Of a stretch of 64,000 bases of DNA, positions 8,995 to 18,488 are shown in pieces. The notes beneath the pieces are model-generated. The model did no database searches and had not been told where the DNA came from. It saw nothing but the letters and a program-made list of their open reading frames with translations. The position numbers and the translations under genes were made by a program. The stretch covers positions 62,001 to 126,000 of the forward strand of contig NZ_JAOBPP010000019.1 in the NCBI RefSeq assembly GCF_025574465.1, in the 5' to 3' direction. The stretch's first letter is position 1. Every line of letters starts with the position of its first letter. The stretch comes from Kordiimonas aestuarii (GTDB taxonomy: Bacteria > Pseudomonadota > Alphaproteobacteria > Sphingomonadales > Kordiimonadaceae).

Positions 8995-9696
8995 TCAGCT
9001 CGCGGCGGCTTCGGTCTCTTCCACCGGGTTCCTCAGCACATAGCCGCGGCCCCAGACGGTTTCAATATAGTTATCGCCGTCCGATGCGGTTGCGAGCTTT
9101 TTCCTGAGCTTGCAGATGAACACGTCGATGATCTTCAGCTCAGGCTCATCAATGCCGCCATAAAGGTGGTTGAGGAACATTTCCTTGGTGAGCGTGCTGC
9201 CTTTCCGAAGGGACAAGAGTTCAAGCATCGCATATTCCTTGCCGGTCAGGTGTACACGCTGGTTCGAAACCTCGACCGTCTTGGTATCAAGGTTCACGGC
9301 CAGTTTGCCGGTCTTGATGATCGACTGCGAGTGGCCTTTCGAGCGGCGCACAATGGCGTGGATACGGGCAACCAGTTCCTCCTTGTGGAAGGGTTTGGTC
9401 ATATAATCGTCCGCGCCGAAACCAAGGCCCTTGACCTTGTTTTCCATTTCCGTCAGGCCGGAAAGGATCAGGATCGGTGTGTTCACCTTCGCGGTGCGCA
9501 ACTTCTTGAGAACGTCATAGCCGTGCATATCCGGCAGGTTCAAATCAAGAAGAATGATATCATAATCATACAGCTTGCCGAGGTCGAGGCCTTCTTCACC
9601 AAGGTCGGTGCTATAGACATTGAACCCTTCGGCAGTGAGCATCAGCTCGATGCTGCGGGTCATGGTTGGGTCGTCTTCAATTAAAAGAACACGCAT
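8995..9696 (-). CDS. ctrA: Cell-cycle response regulator CtrA
   Basis: 233 residues. The OmpR-family receiver starts [20 protein letters not shown] with acceptor Asp51 ([13 protein letters not shown]), followed by a winged-helix DNA-binding domain ending [13 protein letters not shown]. Near-identity to the known CtrA N-terminus makes the call secure. CtrA binds TTAA-N7-TTAA and controls cell-cycle, motility and polarity genes in alphaproteobacteria. The start at 9696 is chosen because GGGGAATAAAT precedes it. The open frame continues 52 codons further upstream, but that stretch has no CtrA homology. An exact half-site lies about 120 bases upstream. Confidence 0.96.
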   Translation of the reverse strand: MRVLLIEDDPTMTRSIELMLTAEGFNVYSTDLGEEGLDLGKLYDYDIILLDLNLPDMHGYDVLKKLRTAKVNTPILILSGLTEMENKVKGLGFGADDYMTKPFHKEELVARIHAIVRRSKGHSQSIIKTGKLAVNLDTKTVEVSNQRVHLTGKEYAMLELLSLRKGSTLTKEMFLNHLYGGIDEPELKIIDVFICKLRKKLATASDGDNYIETVWGRGYVLRNPVEETEAAAS

Positions 9697-10018
9697 ATTT
9701 ATTCCCCAGGTTAGTGTTGTTATCCGGCATGAGCCAAAACAACTCGGCGTACTTTCTGCCGCCGAAACACGATTGGCCTCCTGTGCGGCGACCCCTCCCG
9801 CCCAAGGCGTGTTTCTATGGTTAATGTTAACGAAGGTTAACAGATTGTCCAATAAAAATCACGGGAGATGGAAAGGCGTTTGACTAAAAAGGCCATGGCT
9901 TTTACCAATCTTTAAACCGCTGTGTGCATATTGGGCACACCAGAACAGAAGCTTCGCCAGGGACATCGGCGGGGGTACCGCGTCGGCCTTGGGGGTCAGG
10001 CCAGGATAAGAGAACAGC
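9697..10018. other. Divergent ctrA / fliI intergenic region
   Basis: 322 bases with no gene. It holds the leftward ctrA promoter region, with a TTAA-rich cluster at 9817-9841, and the rightward leader of fliI, including a GGATAAGAG ribosome-binding site just before the GTG start. I found no GANTC methylation site here by reading it through. Confidence 0.6.
9817..9841 (-). promoter_or_regulatory. Probable CtrA-binding cluster upstream of ctrA
   Basis: Read leftward, the site contains two GTTAAC elements (9836-9841 and 9826-9831) and an exact TTAACCAT half-site (9817-9824), 121-145 bases upstream of the ctrA ATG. TTAACC is the known CtrA half-site. The spacing between the two outer TTAA elements is six bases, not the canonical seven, so this is a cluster of half-sites and not a perfect full box. 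It fits autoregulation of ctrA. Confidence 0.55.
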
Positions 10019-11368
10019 GTGCTAAGCTTAATCCAGGAAGTAGATCGTATTCAGACGGAAAAACGGTTCGGCCGTGTCACGGGCGTGCGCGGTTTGCTCG
10101 TGGAACTGGCAGGAATCGGCCAGCATATCTCGATCGGTTCCCGTCTTGAGATTGAAACTCGCAGCTTCAAGAAAGTCCCGGTCGAGGTGGTTGGCTTTCG
10201 CCATGAAACTGCGCTTGCCATGCCTTTTGATGTGCTTGAAGGTGTCGGCGTCGGCTGCAAGGTGACCCTCACACAAAGTGAACCGGAGGTGTTCCCAAGC
10301 TCCGCATGGCTTGGCCGTGTGGTGAACGCGCTTGGTGAGCCGATCGACGGAAAAGGCCCGATCAGGAACGGCACAAGACCCCAACTATTGCGCGCAGGAC
10401 CACCGCCGGCGCACAGCCGCCAGCGAGTCGGGGGCAAGCTCGACCTTGGCGTGCGGGCGCTCAATACGTTCGTGAGCTGCTGCCGTGGCCAGCGTATGGG
10501 TATTTTCGCAGGCTCGGGTGTGGGTAAATCGGTGCTTTTGTCCATGGTGGCGCGGCATTCCGATTCAGACGTCAGCGTGATCGGCCTTATTGGTGAGCGG
10601 GGCCGCGAGGTACAGGAATTTATTGAGGATGACCTGGGCGAAGACGGCCTTGCGCGGTCGGTTGTCGTGGTCGCGACCTCGGACGAAAGCGCACTGATGC
10701 GCCGTCAGGCCGCGCACCTGACGCTCACTTTGGCTGAATTTTTCCGCGACCGTGGCAAAGATGTCATGTGCCTGATGGACAGCGTGACCCGCTTTGCCAT
10801 GGCGCAGCGCGAAATTGGCCTTGCGGGCGGCGAACCGCCAACCAGTAAGGGGTATACGCCTACCGTCTTTACTGAGCTGCCGCGCCTTCTCGAGCGCGCG
10901 GGACCGGGACCACGGGGGCAGGGCAATATCACCGGGCTTTTCACCGTGCTGGTGGAAGGTGACGACCACAACGAACCGGTGGCCGATGCCGTGCGGGGTA
11001 TTCTGGATGGGCACATCGTGATGGAACGCGCGATCGCGGAGCGCGGTCGCTACCCGGCGATCAATATCCTAAAGTCCATCTCGCGGACCATGCCGCGCTG
11101 TAACTCGGACGATGAGAATTTGCTGGTGCGCGAAGCCAAACGCTATATGTCCACCTATTCCGATATGGAGGAGATGATCCGCCTGGGCGCTTACCGGCAG
11201 GGCAGCAACCCGGACGTGGACGCCGCCATCGGCTACAATGAGCCGATCGAGGAATTCCTCAGCCAGTGGAAGGACGACAAAACCCCGCTTGGTGAAGGCT
11301 ACCAACGCCTGCGCCAGATCCTCGAAACCGGGCCGGCGTATCATGCCCTGAACGGGGATAACGCATGA
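10019..11368 (+). CDS. fliI: Flagellar export ATPase FliI
   Basis: 449 residues, standard length. It has an F1-ATPase-like core with Walker A AGSGVGKS at 164-171, Walker B CLMD ending at Asp254, and [18 protein letters not shown], diagnostic of the FliI/type III ATPase group. It energises export of rod, hook and filament subunits at the cytoplasmic face of the basal body. The start is GTG with GGATAAGAG upstream. fliJ overlaps its stop by four bases. Confidence 0.96.
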   Translation: MLSLIQEVDRIQTEKRFGRVTGVRGLLVELAGIGQHISIGSRLEIETRSFKKVPVEVVGFRHETALAMPFDVLEGVGVGCKVTLTQSEPEVFPSSAWLGRVVNALGEPIDGKGPIRNGTRPQLLRAGPPPAHSRQRVGGKLDLGVRALNTFVSCCRGQRMGIFAGSGVGKSVLLSMVARHSDSDVSVIGLIGERGREVQEFIEDDLGEDGLARSVVVVATSDESALMRRQAAHLTLTLAEFFRDRGKDVMCLMDSVTRFAMAQREIGLAGGEPPTSKGYTPTVFTELPRLLERAGPGPRGQGNITGLFTVLVEGDDHNEPVADAVRGILDGHIVMERAIAERGRYPAINILKSISRTMPRCNSDDENLLVREAKRYMSTYSDMEEMIRLGAYRQGSNPDVDAAIGYNEPIEEFLSQWKDDKTPLGEGYQRLRQILETGPAYHALNGDNA

Positions 11369-11814
11369 GCCGGCTGGACGGCATCATCCGCTTGAGGAAG
11401 TGGGAGCTTGACGAACAGCGCCGTGTTCTGGCCGTGTTGCAGGCTGAGCGTGACTCCATTGCCGCCACGATCGACATGCTTGAGGAAGAAAAGGCCGAGC
11501 AGGCCCGCACGGCCGGTGGACTGGAGGTCTCAACCCTCACGCTTGGGCTGTATCTTGAAGGGGTGCGCAAAAAGCAGGATATGCTGCGCGAAGACCTTGC
11601 CCGCAAGGACGAGGAAGTCGACGAACACCGCGACAAGGTGGCTGAAAGCTTCCGTGAGCTGAAAATATATGAGATTGCCCACGAGCAGGAAATGAAACGC
11701 GTCAAGGCGGCTGAGGACAAGGAAGAACAGGAAGCCTTCGATGAACTTGGCATCCAGAATCACGCTCGCCAGGAAGCGATGACCGACAGCCGCCACCTGA
11801 AGATGCGCCGCTGA
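11365..11814 (+). CDS. fliJ: Flagellar export protein FliJ
   Basis: 149 residues, almost entirely charged heptad-like helix, consistent with the FliJ antiparallel coiled coil that sits in the FliI hexamer and cycles export chaperones. The sequence is weakly conserved, so the call rests on length, coiled-coil character and the four-base overlap (ATGA) with fliI. Confidence 0.85.
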   Translation: MSRLDGIIRLRKWELDEQRRVLAVLQAERDSIAATIDMLEEEKAEQARTAGGLEVSTLTLGLYLEGVRKKQDMLREDLARKDEEVDEHRDKVAESFRELKIYEIAHEQEMKRVKAAEDKEEQEAFDELGIQNHARQEAMTDSRHLKMRR

Positions 11815-11914
11815 TCGGCCCCGCGCCAGCCCTATACTAAATAAGCACTTGATTATGTTACCCTTTGCCCCGCATGTTACAGTGGTATCAGGCTAATTTA
11901 GGGAAGGGCACATC

Positions 11915-13288
11915 ATGGCGCAGATGACAGATGAAGATATCCTGACGCAGATTCAGGATGCGGACCGTGCGCATCACCTGCATCCCTTCACCGACCCCGG
12001 CGCGCTGAGGAAAGCGCCGCCTTTCGTGATCGAACACGCTGAGGGCTGTTACATCACCGGGCAGAACATTCGCCTGCTGGACGCCATGGCCGGACTTGGC
12101 TGTGTGAATGTCGGTTATGGTCGTAGGGAAATTGCCAACGCGGCCGCTGACGCTATGGAACGGCTGGCGTACTATCATTCGTTTGCGGCGGTCTCGAACC
12201 CTTATGCCGGGCCGCTAGCCGCCAAGATTGCCGAGTATGCGCCCGCCCATATGAACAAGGTGTTTTTCGCCAACTCAGGCTCTGAAGCCAATGAGACGCT
12301 GATCAAACTGGTGCGGCTTTACTGGGCGCGCAAAGGCGAGGACAAAAAACGCATTATCATCAGCCGCGACTATGCTTACCACGGCAGCACGATCGCCACG
12401 ACGCTGCTGAACGGCAACAAGGCCATGCTGGATGACTTTGGCCTGAAGGCGGGCAAGGATGTCATCCACGCCATGGCGCCTTTCTGGTACCGGCTGGGGG
12501 GCGATATGAGCCCCGAGGAATTTGGCCTGCACGCTGCGCGCGACCTTGAGGCAAAAATTCTTGAAGCGGGGCCCGAGAATGTCGCTGCTTTCTGGGGAGA
12601 GCCTATTCAGGGTACATTGGGGGCTGTGGTCCCGCCCACGACCTACTGGCCGGAGGTTGAGCGCATCTGCCGCAAGTATGACGTGCTTTTGGTGGCCGAT
12701 GAGGTGGTCACCGGCTTTGGCCGCACCGGTAACTGGTTCGCGCAGGAAACCCTCGGCTTCAAGGCCGACATGATGGCCCTTGCGAAGGGCCTGTCATCGG
12801 CCTATCTACCGATATCCGCCGCGGTAATCAGTGATGAGATCGCGAATGTGATCGAGGGACGCGAGGCCGTATTGCAGCACGGTTTTACCACCAGCGGGCA
12901 TCCGGTCACGGCGGCGGTTGCGCTGAAGAATATCGAAATTCTCGAGAACGAAGGGCTGGTCACACAAATTGCAAACGATACCGGCCCGTATTTTGCGCGT
13001 GCGCTGAAGTCCCTTGAAGACCATCCCCTGGTGGGCGAAGCGCGGGTCAGTGGCCTGATGGCAGGCATTGAACTGGCGAAAAACAAGGAAACGCGTGAGC
13101 AATATCCCCTGGAGGCGGCCATCTGCGAACATGTTGGTCAGGCGGCGCTGATGCGCGGGCTTATCGTGCGCCCGGTGGGCAATGTGCTGGTGCTGTGCCC
13201 GCCCTTCATCCTGAACCATGGGGAAATAGACTTTATCGCCAAGACCCTGCGAGAAGCGCTTGACGATATTCAAACACAGCTTGGTTAA
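11915..13288 (+). CDS. Class III (omega) aminotransferase
   Basis: 457 residues, PLP-dependent fold type I. Visible motifs are NSGSEANET near 124-132, AYHGSTIATT, the PLP-ring Asp in VADEVVTGFGRTG, and the Schiff-base lysine in LAKGLSSAYLPISA. The family transfers amino groups between pyruvate or 2-oxoglutarate and amines such as putrescine, beta-alanine or aromatic amines. The substrate cannot be fixed from sequence. The gene starts 100 bases after fliJ behind AGGGAAGGG, and is probably a separate unit. It is convergent with the EamA gene. Confidence 0.88.
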   Translation: MAQMTDEDILTQIQDADRAHHLHPFTDPGALRKAPPFVIEHAEGCYITGQNIRLLDAMAGLGCVNVGYGRREIANAAADAMERLAYYHSFAAVSNPYAGPLAAKIAEYAPAHMNKVFFANSGSEANETLIKLVRLYWARKGEDKKRIIISRDYAYHGSTIATTLLNGNKAMLDDFGLKAGKDVIHAMAPFWYRLGGDMSPEEFGLHAARDLEAKILEAGPENVAAFWGEPIQGTLGAVVPPTTYWPEVERICRKYDVLLVADEVVTGFGRTGNWFAQETLGFKADMMALAKGLSSAYLPISAAVISDEIANVIEGREAVLQHGFTTSGHPVTAAVALKNIEILENEGLVTQIANDTGPYFARALKSLEDHPLVGEARVSGLMAGIELAKNKETREQYPLEAAICEHVGQAALMRGLIVRPVGNVLVLCPPFILNHGEIDFIAKTLREALDDIQTQLG

Positions 13289-13293
13289 GGCTG

Positions 13294-14211
13294 CTATTTC
13301 GCCGGTTGGGCAGCGTCCGGCGCGCAAGGTTTCGCGGCAGGTGCCTTGCGGCGGATCATGGTGACATTGCCGATGATTACCAGCGACAGGCCGATCATGG
13401 CCTCAACTGTCCAGACAAATCCTTCCAACAGCGTTGAGATGACAAGCGCCACCACCGGCACCATCACCGCCATATAGGCCGCGCGGCCCACGCCAATTTT
13501 GCCGATAAGCCAGACATACATGGAAAAGGCGATTACCGTACCCACAAGCGACAGATAGAGAAGCGACAGCACATAAGGCGCGTGCGGGTCAAAGGCGATA
13601 GCCTTGCCGGACGCGAGTGCAAACACAAGGTTGGTAAGGGCGCCGTAGCCCAGGCTCCATGCATTGAAGGACAAAACCGGCACGGACCGTGTGGACGCTG
13701 CACCTGCCGACACATTGCCAAGGGAGGCGACGACCGTGGCTATCAGGCACAGGGCAACGCCAAGCGTGGTATCATCCGCAAGCGACAACGTGGAGATTTC
13801 CGGCATGAAGATCAGCACCAGCCCGACGATGCCGATAAGGGCGGCGCCAATGGTGCTGAGTGTGATCGGGTTGCCAAGAAAAATGCGGGCGTTGACGATA
13901 TTGAGGAACGACAGCATCGAAAATGTCACAGCCACCAGCCCGGACGTCAGGTATTCCGTGCCCCAATAGGTGAAGACATAACCGGTTGAAAACAGAGTCA
14001 TGCCGGTGATGGCCATCCAGACATGGTTCCTGAGCTTGATGCGAAGCCGCTCCCGCTTGAGCAGGCAAATGGCAAAAAGCACAAGCGACGCGAGGCCAAA
14101 CCGGTACACCAGCGACCATTCCTTGGGCACAATACCAAGCTGTAGCTCAATGGCGTACCATGTGGAGCCCCATATCAGCACACAGCCGAAAAACGCCAGA
14201 AGAACGCCCAT
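13294..14211 (-). CDS. EamA-family (DMT) transporter
   Basis: 305 residues with about ten hydrophobic segments arranged as two repeats of five, the layout of EamA/RhaT drug-metabolite transporters. The opening segment contains GSTWYAIELQLGIVP, typical of the N-terminal EamA repeat. Such inner-membrane carriers export amino acids or small metabolites, and no substrate is implied here. The tail is Lys/Ala/Pro rich. The gene stops five bases from the convergent aminotransferase stop, with no clear hairpin. Confidence 0.85.
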   Translation of the reverse strand: MGVLLAFFGCVLIWGSTWYAIELQLGIVPKEWSLVYRFGLASLVLFAICLLKRERLRIKLRNHVWMAITGMTLFSTGYVFTYWGTEYLTSGLVAVTFSMLSFLNIVNARIFLGNPITLSTIGAALIGIVGLVLIFMPEISTLSLADDTTLGVALCLIATVVASLGNVSAGAASTRSVPVLSFNAWSLGYGALTNLVFALASGKAIAFDPHAPYVLSLLYLSLVGTVIAFSMYVWLIGKIGVGRAAYMAVMVPVVALVISTLLEGFVWTVEAMIGLSLVIIGNVTMIRRKAPAAKPCAPDAAQPAK

Positions 14212-14297
14212 GATGATGACCTCGCTTGTCTTTGTTCTATGCCTATCGAAGTAACAGGCTATAGCCCATGGTCAAGCGATTTGTCTTTGTGCGGAAG

Positions 14298-16571
14298 TTA
14301 AGCTTTGCCACCCGCCATGATGGCCGCCACATCTACGGGGAAGGCCGTCTGCTCCTGTATATTGAGCTGGCCGGTGAAGGCGCTGGCCGCAAGCGCGTCA
14401 TCAAAGAGGCGGATGGCGTCATGCCTCAGGCCGGAGGGCAGCGCCGCTGTGGTTCTTAAGGTGAGATCAAATTTCTGGCCGCGGATCACACCGTCAAGCT
14501 GGACCGGGCCAAGGATAGAGAATTGCACCTCAAGGACAAAGCGCTTGAGGTCTTCGTCATCTTTGCCGTCCTGCCCTTCGCGGCCAGCGTGTTCTCGGTC
14601 CGGGTCAACATGCGGGCCCTGGCCAAACAGCATGGCAATCAGCGGCATGTCACCGCCACGCGCGTCAAATGGCAGCAGGACCTGTCGCCAGTCGCCCGCG
14701 CCTTCTGTTGCGCGTGTCATCAGTTGCGCTACATCCTGCTTCAGCATGTCCAGCAGACTGCGATTGTGGCGTTCAAGTGCTTTGCTGGCTTCATCACCGA
14801 TCCAGCCTTCCGGATTGCCTCGTCCGGCTGCGGCGAGGAAAAACAACAGGCTGTTGGCCAGCTTACCACCACCATCCGCCGACTTGGTGACAAGGCTGCT
14901 CATCGCGGCTGGGTCATGGGCGGCAAGCAGGGTCATACTCTCCTGTAGCGCGGGCCACGCCTGATGGCTAAGGGCTGTCATGCTAGCAGCCTCAGGCACC
15001 ACTGCGGCTGTGGGCACTGCTGTGGGTGCGTTGGCATAGGTCATGCTGGCTGGCAGCGGTGCATTGTCAGCCACTGGTGGGAAAGAGAATTCTATGCTCG
15101 CGCCGATGGCGGGACGCAGCGCGTTTGGCAGGGTCGCGGTGATAAGCCCACGCGTTGTGTCGATCCGCAGGTCGGCGCGTGGGCCGTCCGGCCCTAAAAA
15201 GGCACGCGCGATATGCACGGCTTTCACAGTTGCCTGTTGTTTGGCCGGGTCGGCTTGCGTGGTGTCCGCCAGAACATTCATCACAATATTGCGGGGGGCC
15301 TGCTGGTTGCTGGGTTGGGTTGGCGGCACAAGCCGGGCCTTGAAGCCCGTGGGCACAGTGGTTGCCTGTGCAGGTGGCTGGGCGGCTTCGGGCGTGCTGA
15401 CGCGGACCTGTTCGCCTGACAGGCCGGTCGCGGCCGGTAGCGGCATGACAAAATTGCCGAGGCTGGTTTCCACCTTGGCCAGCGGTGCACCGGCGGCACT
15501 GATCTGCGCGACAGACATCGGCAGGGTTTTGGCAAGCTCAGGCGCGAGGGGTTGAACGGTTTGCACGACAGCTACCTCTGCCGGGATCACACGGCTGATC
15601 GCCGGGTCCATCAGTTGCAGTGTGCGGGCACTTCCCTCCAGCGTGAAAGCCGGCAGGGGCGGTCCAAGCCCGGTTGCCTTCGGGCCTGCCTCAGCCGCCA
15701 TCGCGGTCAAGGGGGATTTCGGGATGAAGTGTGCACCATCGGGCGGCGCGGCGCCGGGCATTAGCGAAGCCTGTGGCGTGCTGGGCTGGAAGGGATAGGC
15801 CCGGGGGGCCTGCCCCTGCTGTGCGGCGATCAGGGTTGCGAGGTCTGAGCTATTGGATCGTGCGCCCACTTTGTCCGGGTTATCGGCGACCAGCACATGG
15901 GGGGCGGGGCGCGGCTGCCCGGGCTGGGGCGGCGGCGCAATTGGTGTTGGTGGTGTGTATGGCTGTGTATTGTTTGTCGCGTTCGGCAGCGTTGAAGCAC
16001 GTGCACCCAATAGCTTTGCCAATGCCTCCGGGTCTTCCGACAGGCTGACGTTGCGGGAATAGCTGCTGTAGGATGTGGCAGCGTGCGATTGGCCTTGTGC
16101 CTGTGCGGGGTCGCCCTCGGGCGCATGAATTGCGATAACGATGAGGGCGAGGCGGATGGGCGGATCGATCAACCGGCCATTTTTCATGAAAAGATCGGCG
16201 GACACCTTTTTACCCGCCTCGACAATTTCCAGCTCCACGTCGTCACCGGGCCTCAGCCCCGCATCGGGCCTGAGCGCAAAGGTCGCGGTTTCCGTGACAA
16301 TGATGGGCCTGCCTTCAAGGTCAACCTTGTTGACCTGCTGCTTGAGCCGCTCACCGATTTCAAGATGTGCGGCGCTGGCAGAGATCGAGACCGCGGGGTC
16401 GCGGCCATGCAGCGCATCCGAGCGGTCGTTTTTGGTGCTTTGTTCGCCGTGGCGTTCCTTGGCCTGCGTTTCGCTGCGCGCGGGGTCTTTGGACACAGTA
16501 CCAGCGCGATCTGTGACCCGGTTTGCCGGGTCTACAGCTTTAGGCAGTGGTGTGCCGGTTATGTCGCTCAT
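14298..16571 (-). CDS. FliK-like flagellar protein, last gene of the fli/flh operon
   Basis: 757 residues from an ATG with GGGGAG upstream (an in-frame ATG 12 bases earlier has no such site). The N-terminus is hydrophilic. The centre is a long Pro/Ala/Gln/Thr-rich low-complexity region, and only the last 170 or so residues look folded, with FSILGPVQLDGVIRG resembling the GxVxV C-terminal core of hook-length control proteins. It follows flhG by 42 bases. A second, more typical fliK lies at 29.7 kb, so this one may be a ruler-like paralogue or another export-apparatus factor. Function is inferred. Confidence 0.55.
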   Translation of the reverse strand: MSDITGTPLPKAVDPANRVTDRAGTVSKDPARSETQAKERHGEQSTKNDRSDALHGRDPAVSISASAAHLEIGERLKQQVNKVDLEGRPIIVTETATFALRPDAGLRPGDDVELEIVEAGKKVSADLFMKNGRLIDPPIRLALIVIAIHAPEGDPAQAQGQSHAATSYSSYSRNVSLSEDPEALAKLLGARASTLPNATNNTQPYTPPTPIAPPPQPGQPRPAPHVLVADNPDKVGARSNSSDLATLIAAQQGQAPRAYPFQPSTPQASLMPGAAPPDGAHFIPKSPLTAMAAEAGPKATGLGPPLPAFTLEGSARTLQLMDPAISRVIPAEVAVVQTVQPLAPELAKTLPMSVAQISAAGAPLAKVETSLGNFVMPLPAATGLSGEQVRVSTPEAAQPPAQATTVPTGFKARLVPPTQPSNQQAPRNIVMNVLADTTQADPAKQQATVKAVHIARAFLGPDGPRADLRIDTTRGLITATLPNALRPAIGASIEFSFPPVADNAPLPASMTYANAPTAVPTAAVVPEAASMTALSHQAWPALQESMTLLAAHDPAAMSSLVTKSADGGGKLANSLLFFLAAAGRGNPEGWIGDEASKALERHNRSLLDMLKQDVAQLMTRATEGAGDWRQVLLPFDARGGDMPLIAMLFGQGPHVDPDREHAGREGQDGKDDEDLKRFVLEVQFSILGPVQLDGVIRGQKFDLTLRTTAALPSGLRHDAIRLFDDALAASAFTGQLNIQEQTAFPVDVAAIMAGGKA

Positions 16572-16613
16572 CGCGCTCCCCAAGAAATTCCATGGGCCGC
16601 GACAGCGGGGAAA

Positions 16614-17402
16614 TTATCGCCCGACGATCGCTGCCGCCAGCGCCTTGATGTCCTTTGCGGCTTCCGACTGCGGGTGCCTGCTTAGAAGCGGAACCTGCGA
16701 GCGGATGGCATCAACAACCTTGGCGTCGTTCTTGATGATACCGATAAGTGGCGGTGAAATCTTCAAAAATCCTTCGCAGGCGCGCTTGATAGCCTCATAG
16801 GCGCGCTCACCTTCCTTCTTCGATGCGACATTATTGACAACGATGGAAAGGTCGGCACCCGGGTTCCGCATGGCGGTAATCTTGATAAAGGCATAGGCGT
16901 CGGTCAGGGATGTGGGGTCGGAAGTCATCACCACAATCACCTTGCCCTTGTGCTTCGACAGCGTGGTGACGGACGGGTCAACACCCGCCGCAAGATCCAG
17001 CAGGACATGGTCGTAGCGCGACGCCAGCGCGGTCAGCCCGGTGCGGATCTTGACCAGAGTTTCCTTGGTCAGGCTTCCCAGTGCGCCAGACCCGGACTTG
17101 CCGGGCAACACGTCAAATCCGCTGTCCTTCTGGCCGTCATAGCGGCAGACGATGTCCCGAAGCGGGGCCTCGCCGGTGATGAACTGGCCGAGGTCACGCT
17201 GTGGCATCAGGCCAAGCTGGATATCCACATTGGCAAGGCCAAGGTCACCGTCAAACAGCAATACGTCCTTGCCCGCCTGCGCCAGTGCATGGGTCAGTGT
17301 AACGGACAGCCATGTCTTGCCAACGCCGCCCTTGCCGCTAGCCACGGTGATCAGGCGGCGCTCCAGCGTATCCTTGTCTCGTGTCGTCGGGGCGTCTGTC
17401 AT
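16614..17402 (-). CDS. flhG: Flagellar number regulator FlhG (MinD/ParA-like ATPase)
   Basis: 262 residues. It has the deviant Walker A GKGGVGKT at 23-30, FDGDLGLANVDIQLGL and DLAAGVDPSV, the MinD/ParA signature in the FlhG (YlxH/FleN) version. It limits flagellar number and acts on FlhF at the cell pole. The start codon overlaps the flhF stop by four bases. The family position and the flhF neighbour make the call firm. Confidence 0.92.
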   Translation of the reverse strand: MTDAPTTRDKDTLERRLITVASGKGGVGKTWLSVTLTHALAQAGKDVLLFDGDLGLANVDIQLGLMPQRDLGQFITGEAPLRDIVCRYDGQKDSGFDVLPGKSGSGALGSLTKETLVKIRTGLTALASRYDHVLLDLAAGVDPSVTTLSKHKGKVIVVMTSDPTSLTDAYAFIKITAMRNPGADLSIVVNNVASKKEGERAYEAIKRACEGFLKISPPLIGIIKNDAKVVDAIRSQVPLLSRHPQSEAAKDIKALAAAIVGR

Positions 17403-18418
17403 GTGTTTTTATCCATTTTGTCGTCTTGCTTGCGGCGACCGGGCAGGGCGGTCAGCAGGCGGGAAATTGTCATGGGCGAGGCGGTCTCAAGCCCTTCGGC
17501 CACATAGGGGCTACGACTGATCGCGGCCAGCGCCAGATAGCCGGGCCGGGCGGCCATGATCATGCTGGCATAGCGGCGTGCTGCGTCAAGCCGGGTGGCG
17601 ATAAAACGCTGGCAGCCCATTTTTGCGAATACACCGGCGATTTCCTGTGCGTCCAGCGCATCAAGCCCGGCAGGCATCACCAACACGGGTTCGGCATCTA
17701 CCGTCTGGATGAATTTCAGCAGTTCCTTCAACTCATCCATATTGAACGGATTGGTGCCGGGGGTGTCGATTATCGTCAGTCCGCCCTGGGTGGTCTTCGC
17801 GCGCATAACCGCTTCAAGCTCCTTGGGCGTATCGGCGGTGGATACCGTCTGCTTCATAAGCTGGGCAAAATGGTCCAACTGATGAATGCCCGACGCCTTG
17901 ACTGTGTCGGTGGAAATGAGATGCACACGGCGTTCATGCAGCACGGCATCTGCCGTCAGCTTGGCGGCACAGATGGTTTTACCGGCACCGGGTGGCCCCA
18001 CCAGCATCACCGGCCGGGTAGTGGCGTCGGTGATGGGGCTGAAGCGGATGGTGGCCTCAAGTGCGGTCGAAAACGCTTCTGAGAGGGTGCCGCCCTCAAT
18101 CGCGCGCACCGCTTCAGAGAAGTGAGAGGCGGTTTCAAACGGCAGGCCATGGTGGTTAAGCACAGCGCTGACGTCGCCATTGTCAAAATCCCGCGCCTTG
18201 GGGAAGGGATGCGCGGCTTCAAACGCCAACGGCGTTTCCTCCGGTCGGGGTGCTTTTTTGGGCGGGGGCGGTGTGGCACCAGCTTCAAGGGCGGCGGTGA
18301 CGCGCACCCCGGCCTTGCCTTCTTCGACCTGGATGATGATCGCGTCGGGGCCCAGTTCACTGCGCACCTGGTCCATCACCGCGGCCATGTTTTTCGCGTG
18401 GAAGGTTTTAAGGCGCAT
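17399..18418 (-). CDS. flhF: Flagellar SRP-like GTPase FlhF
   Basis: 339 residues, on the short side for FlhF. The N-terminal basic domain starts MRLKTFHAKNM, and the B/N domain is short. The G domain has P-loop GPPGAGKT at 141-148, DTVKASG and DTPGTNPF. It places the first flagellar proteins (FliF) at the pole together with FlhG. The usual SRP-type DT(x)R catalytic motif is not obvious (DTVKASG in its place), so GTP turnover may differ. It lies between flhA and flhG in the same operon. Confidence 0.88.
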   Translation of the reverse strand: MRLKTFHAKNMAAVMDQVRSELGPDAIIIQVEEGKAGVRVTAALEAGATPPPPKKAPRPEETPLAFEAAHPFPKARDFDNGDVSAVLNHHGLPFETASHFSEAVRAIEGGTLSEAFSTALEATIRFSPITDATTRPVMLVGPPGAGKTICAAKLTADAVLHERRVHLISTDTVKASGIHQLDHFAQLMKQTVSTADTPKELEAVMRAKTTQGGLTIIDTPGTNPFNMDELKELLKFIQTVDAEPVLVMPAGLDALDAQEIAGVFAKMGCQRFIATRLDAARRYASMIMAARPGYLALAAISRSPYVAEGLETASPMTISRLLTALPGRRKQDDKMDKNT

Positions 18419-18488
18419 AAGCCGTTTCTGTCCTCAGTTTCACGTGGCAGCCCTTGGGCCGCGCTTGTTCTTATTCTTCGGTCTGTTC

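Noticed and set aside
9697..9852. 52-codon N-terminal extension of ctrA
   Set aside because: The homology and the ribosome-binding site both put the start at 9696, and the extension has no CtrA-like residues.
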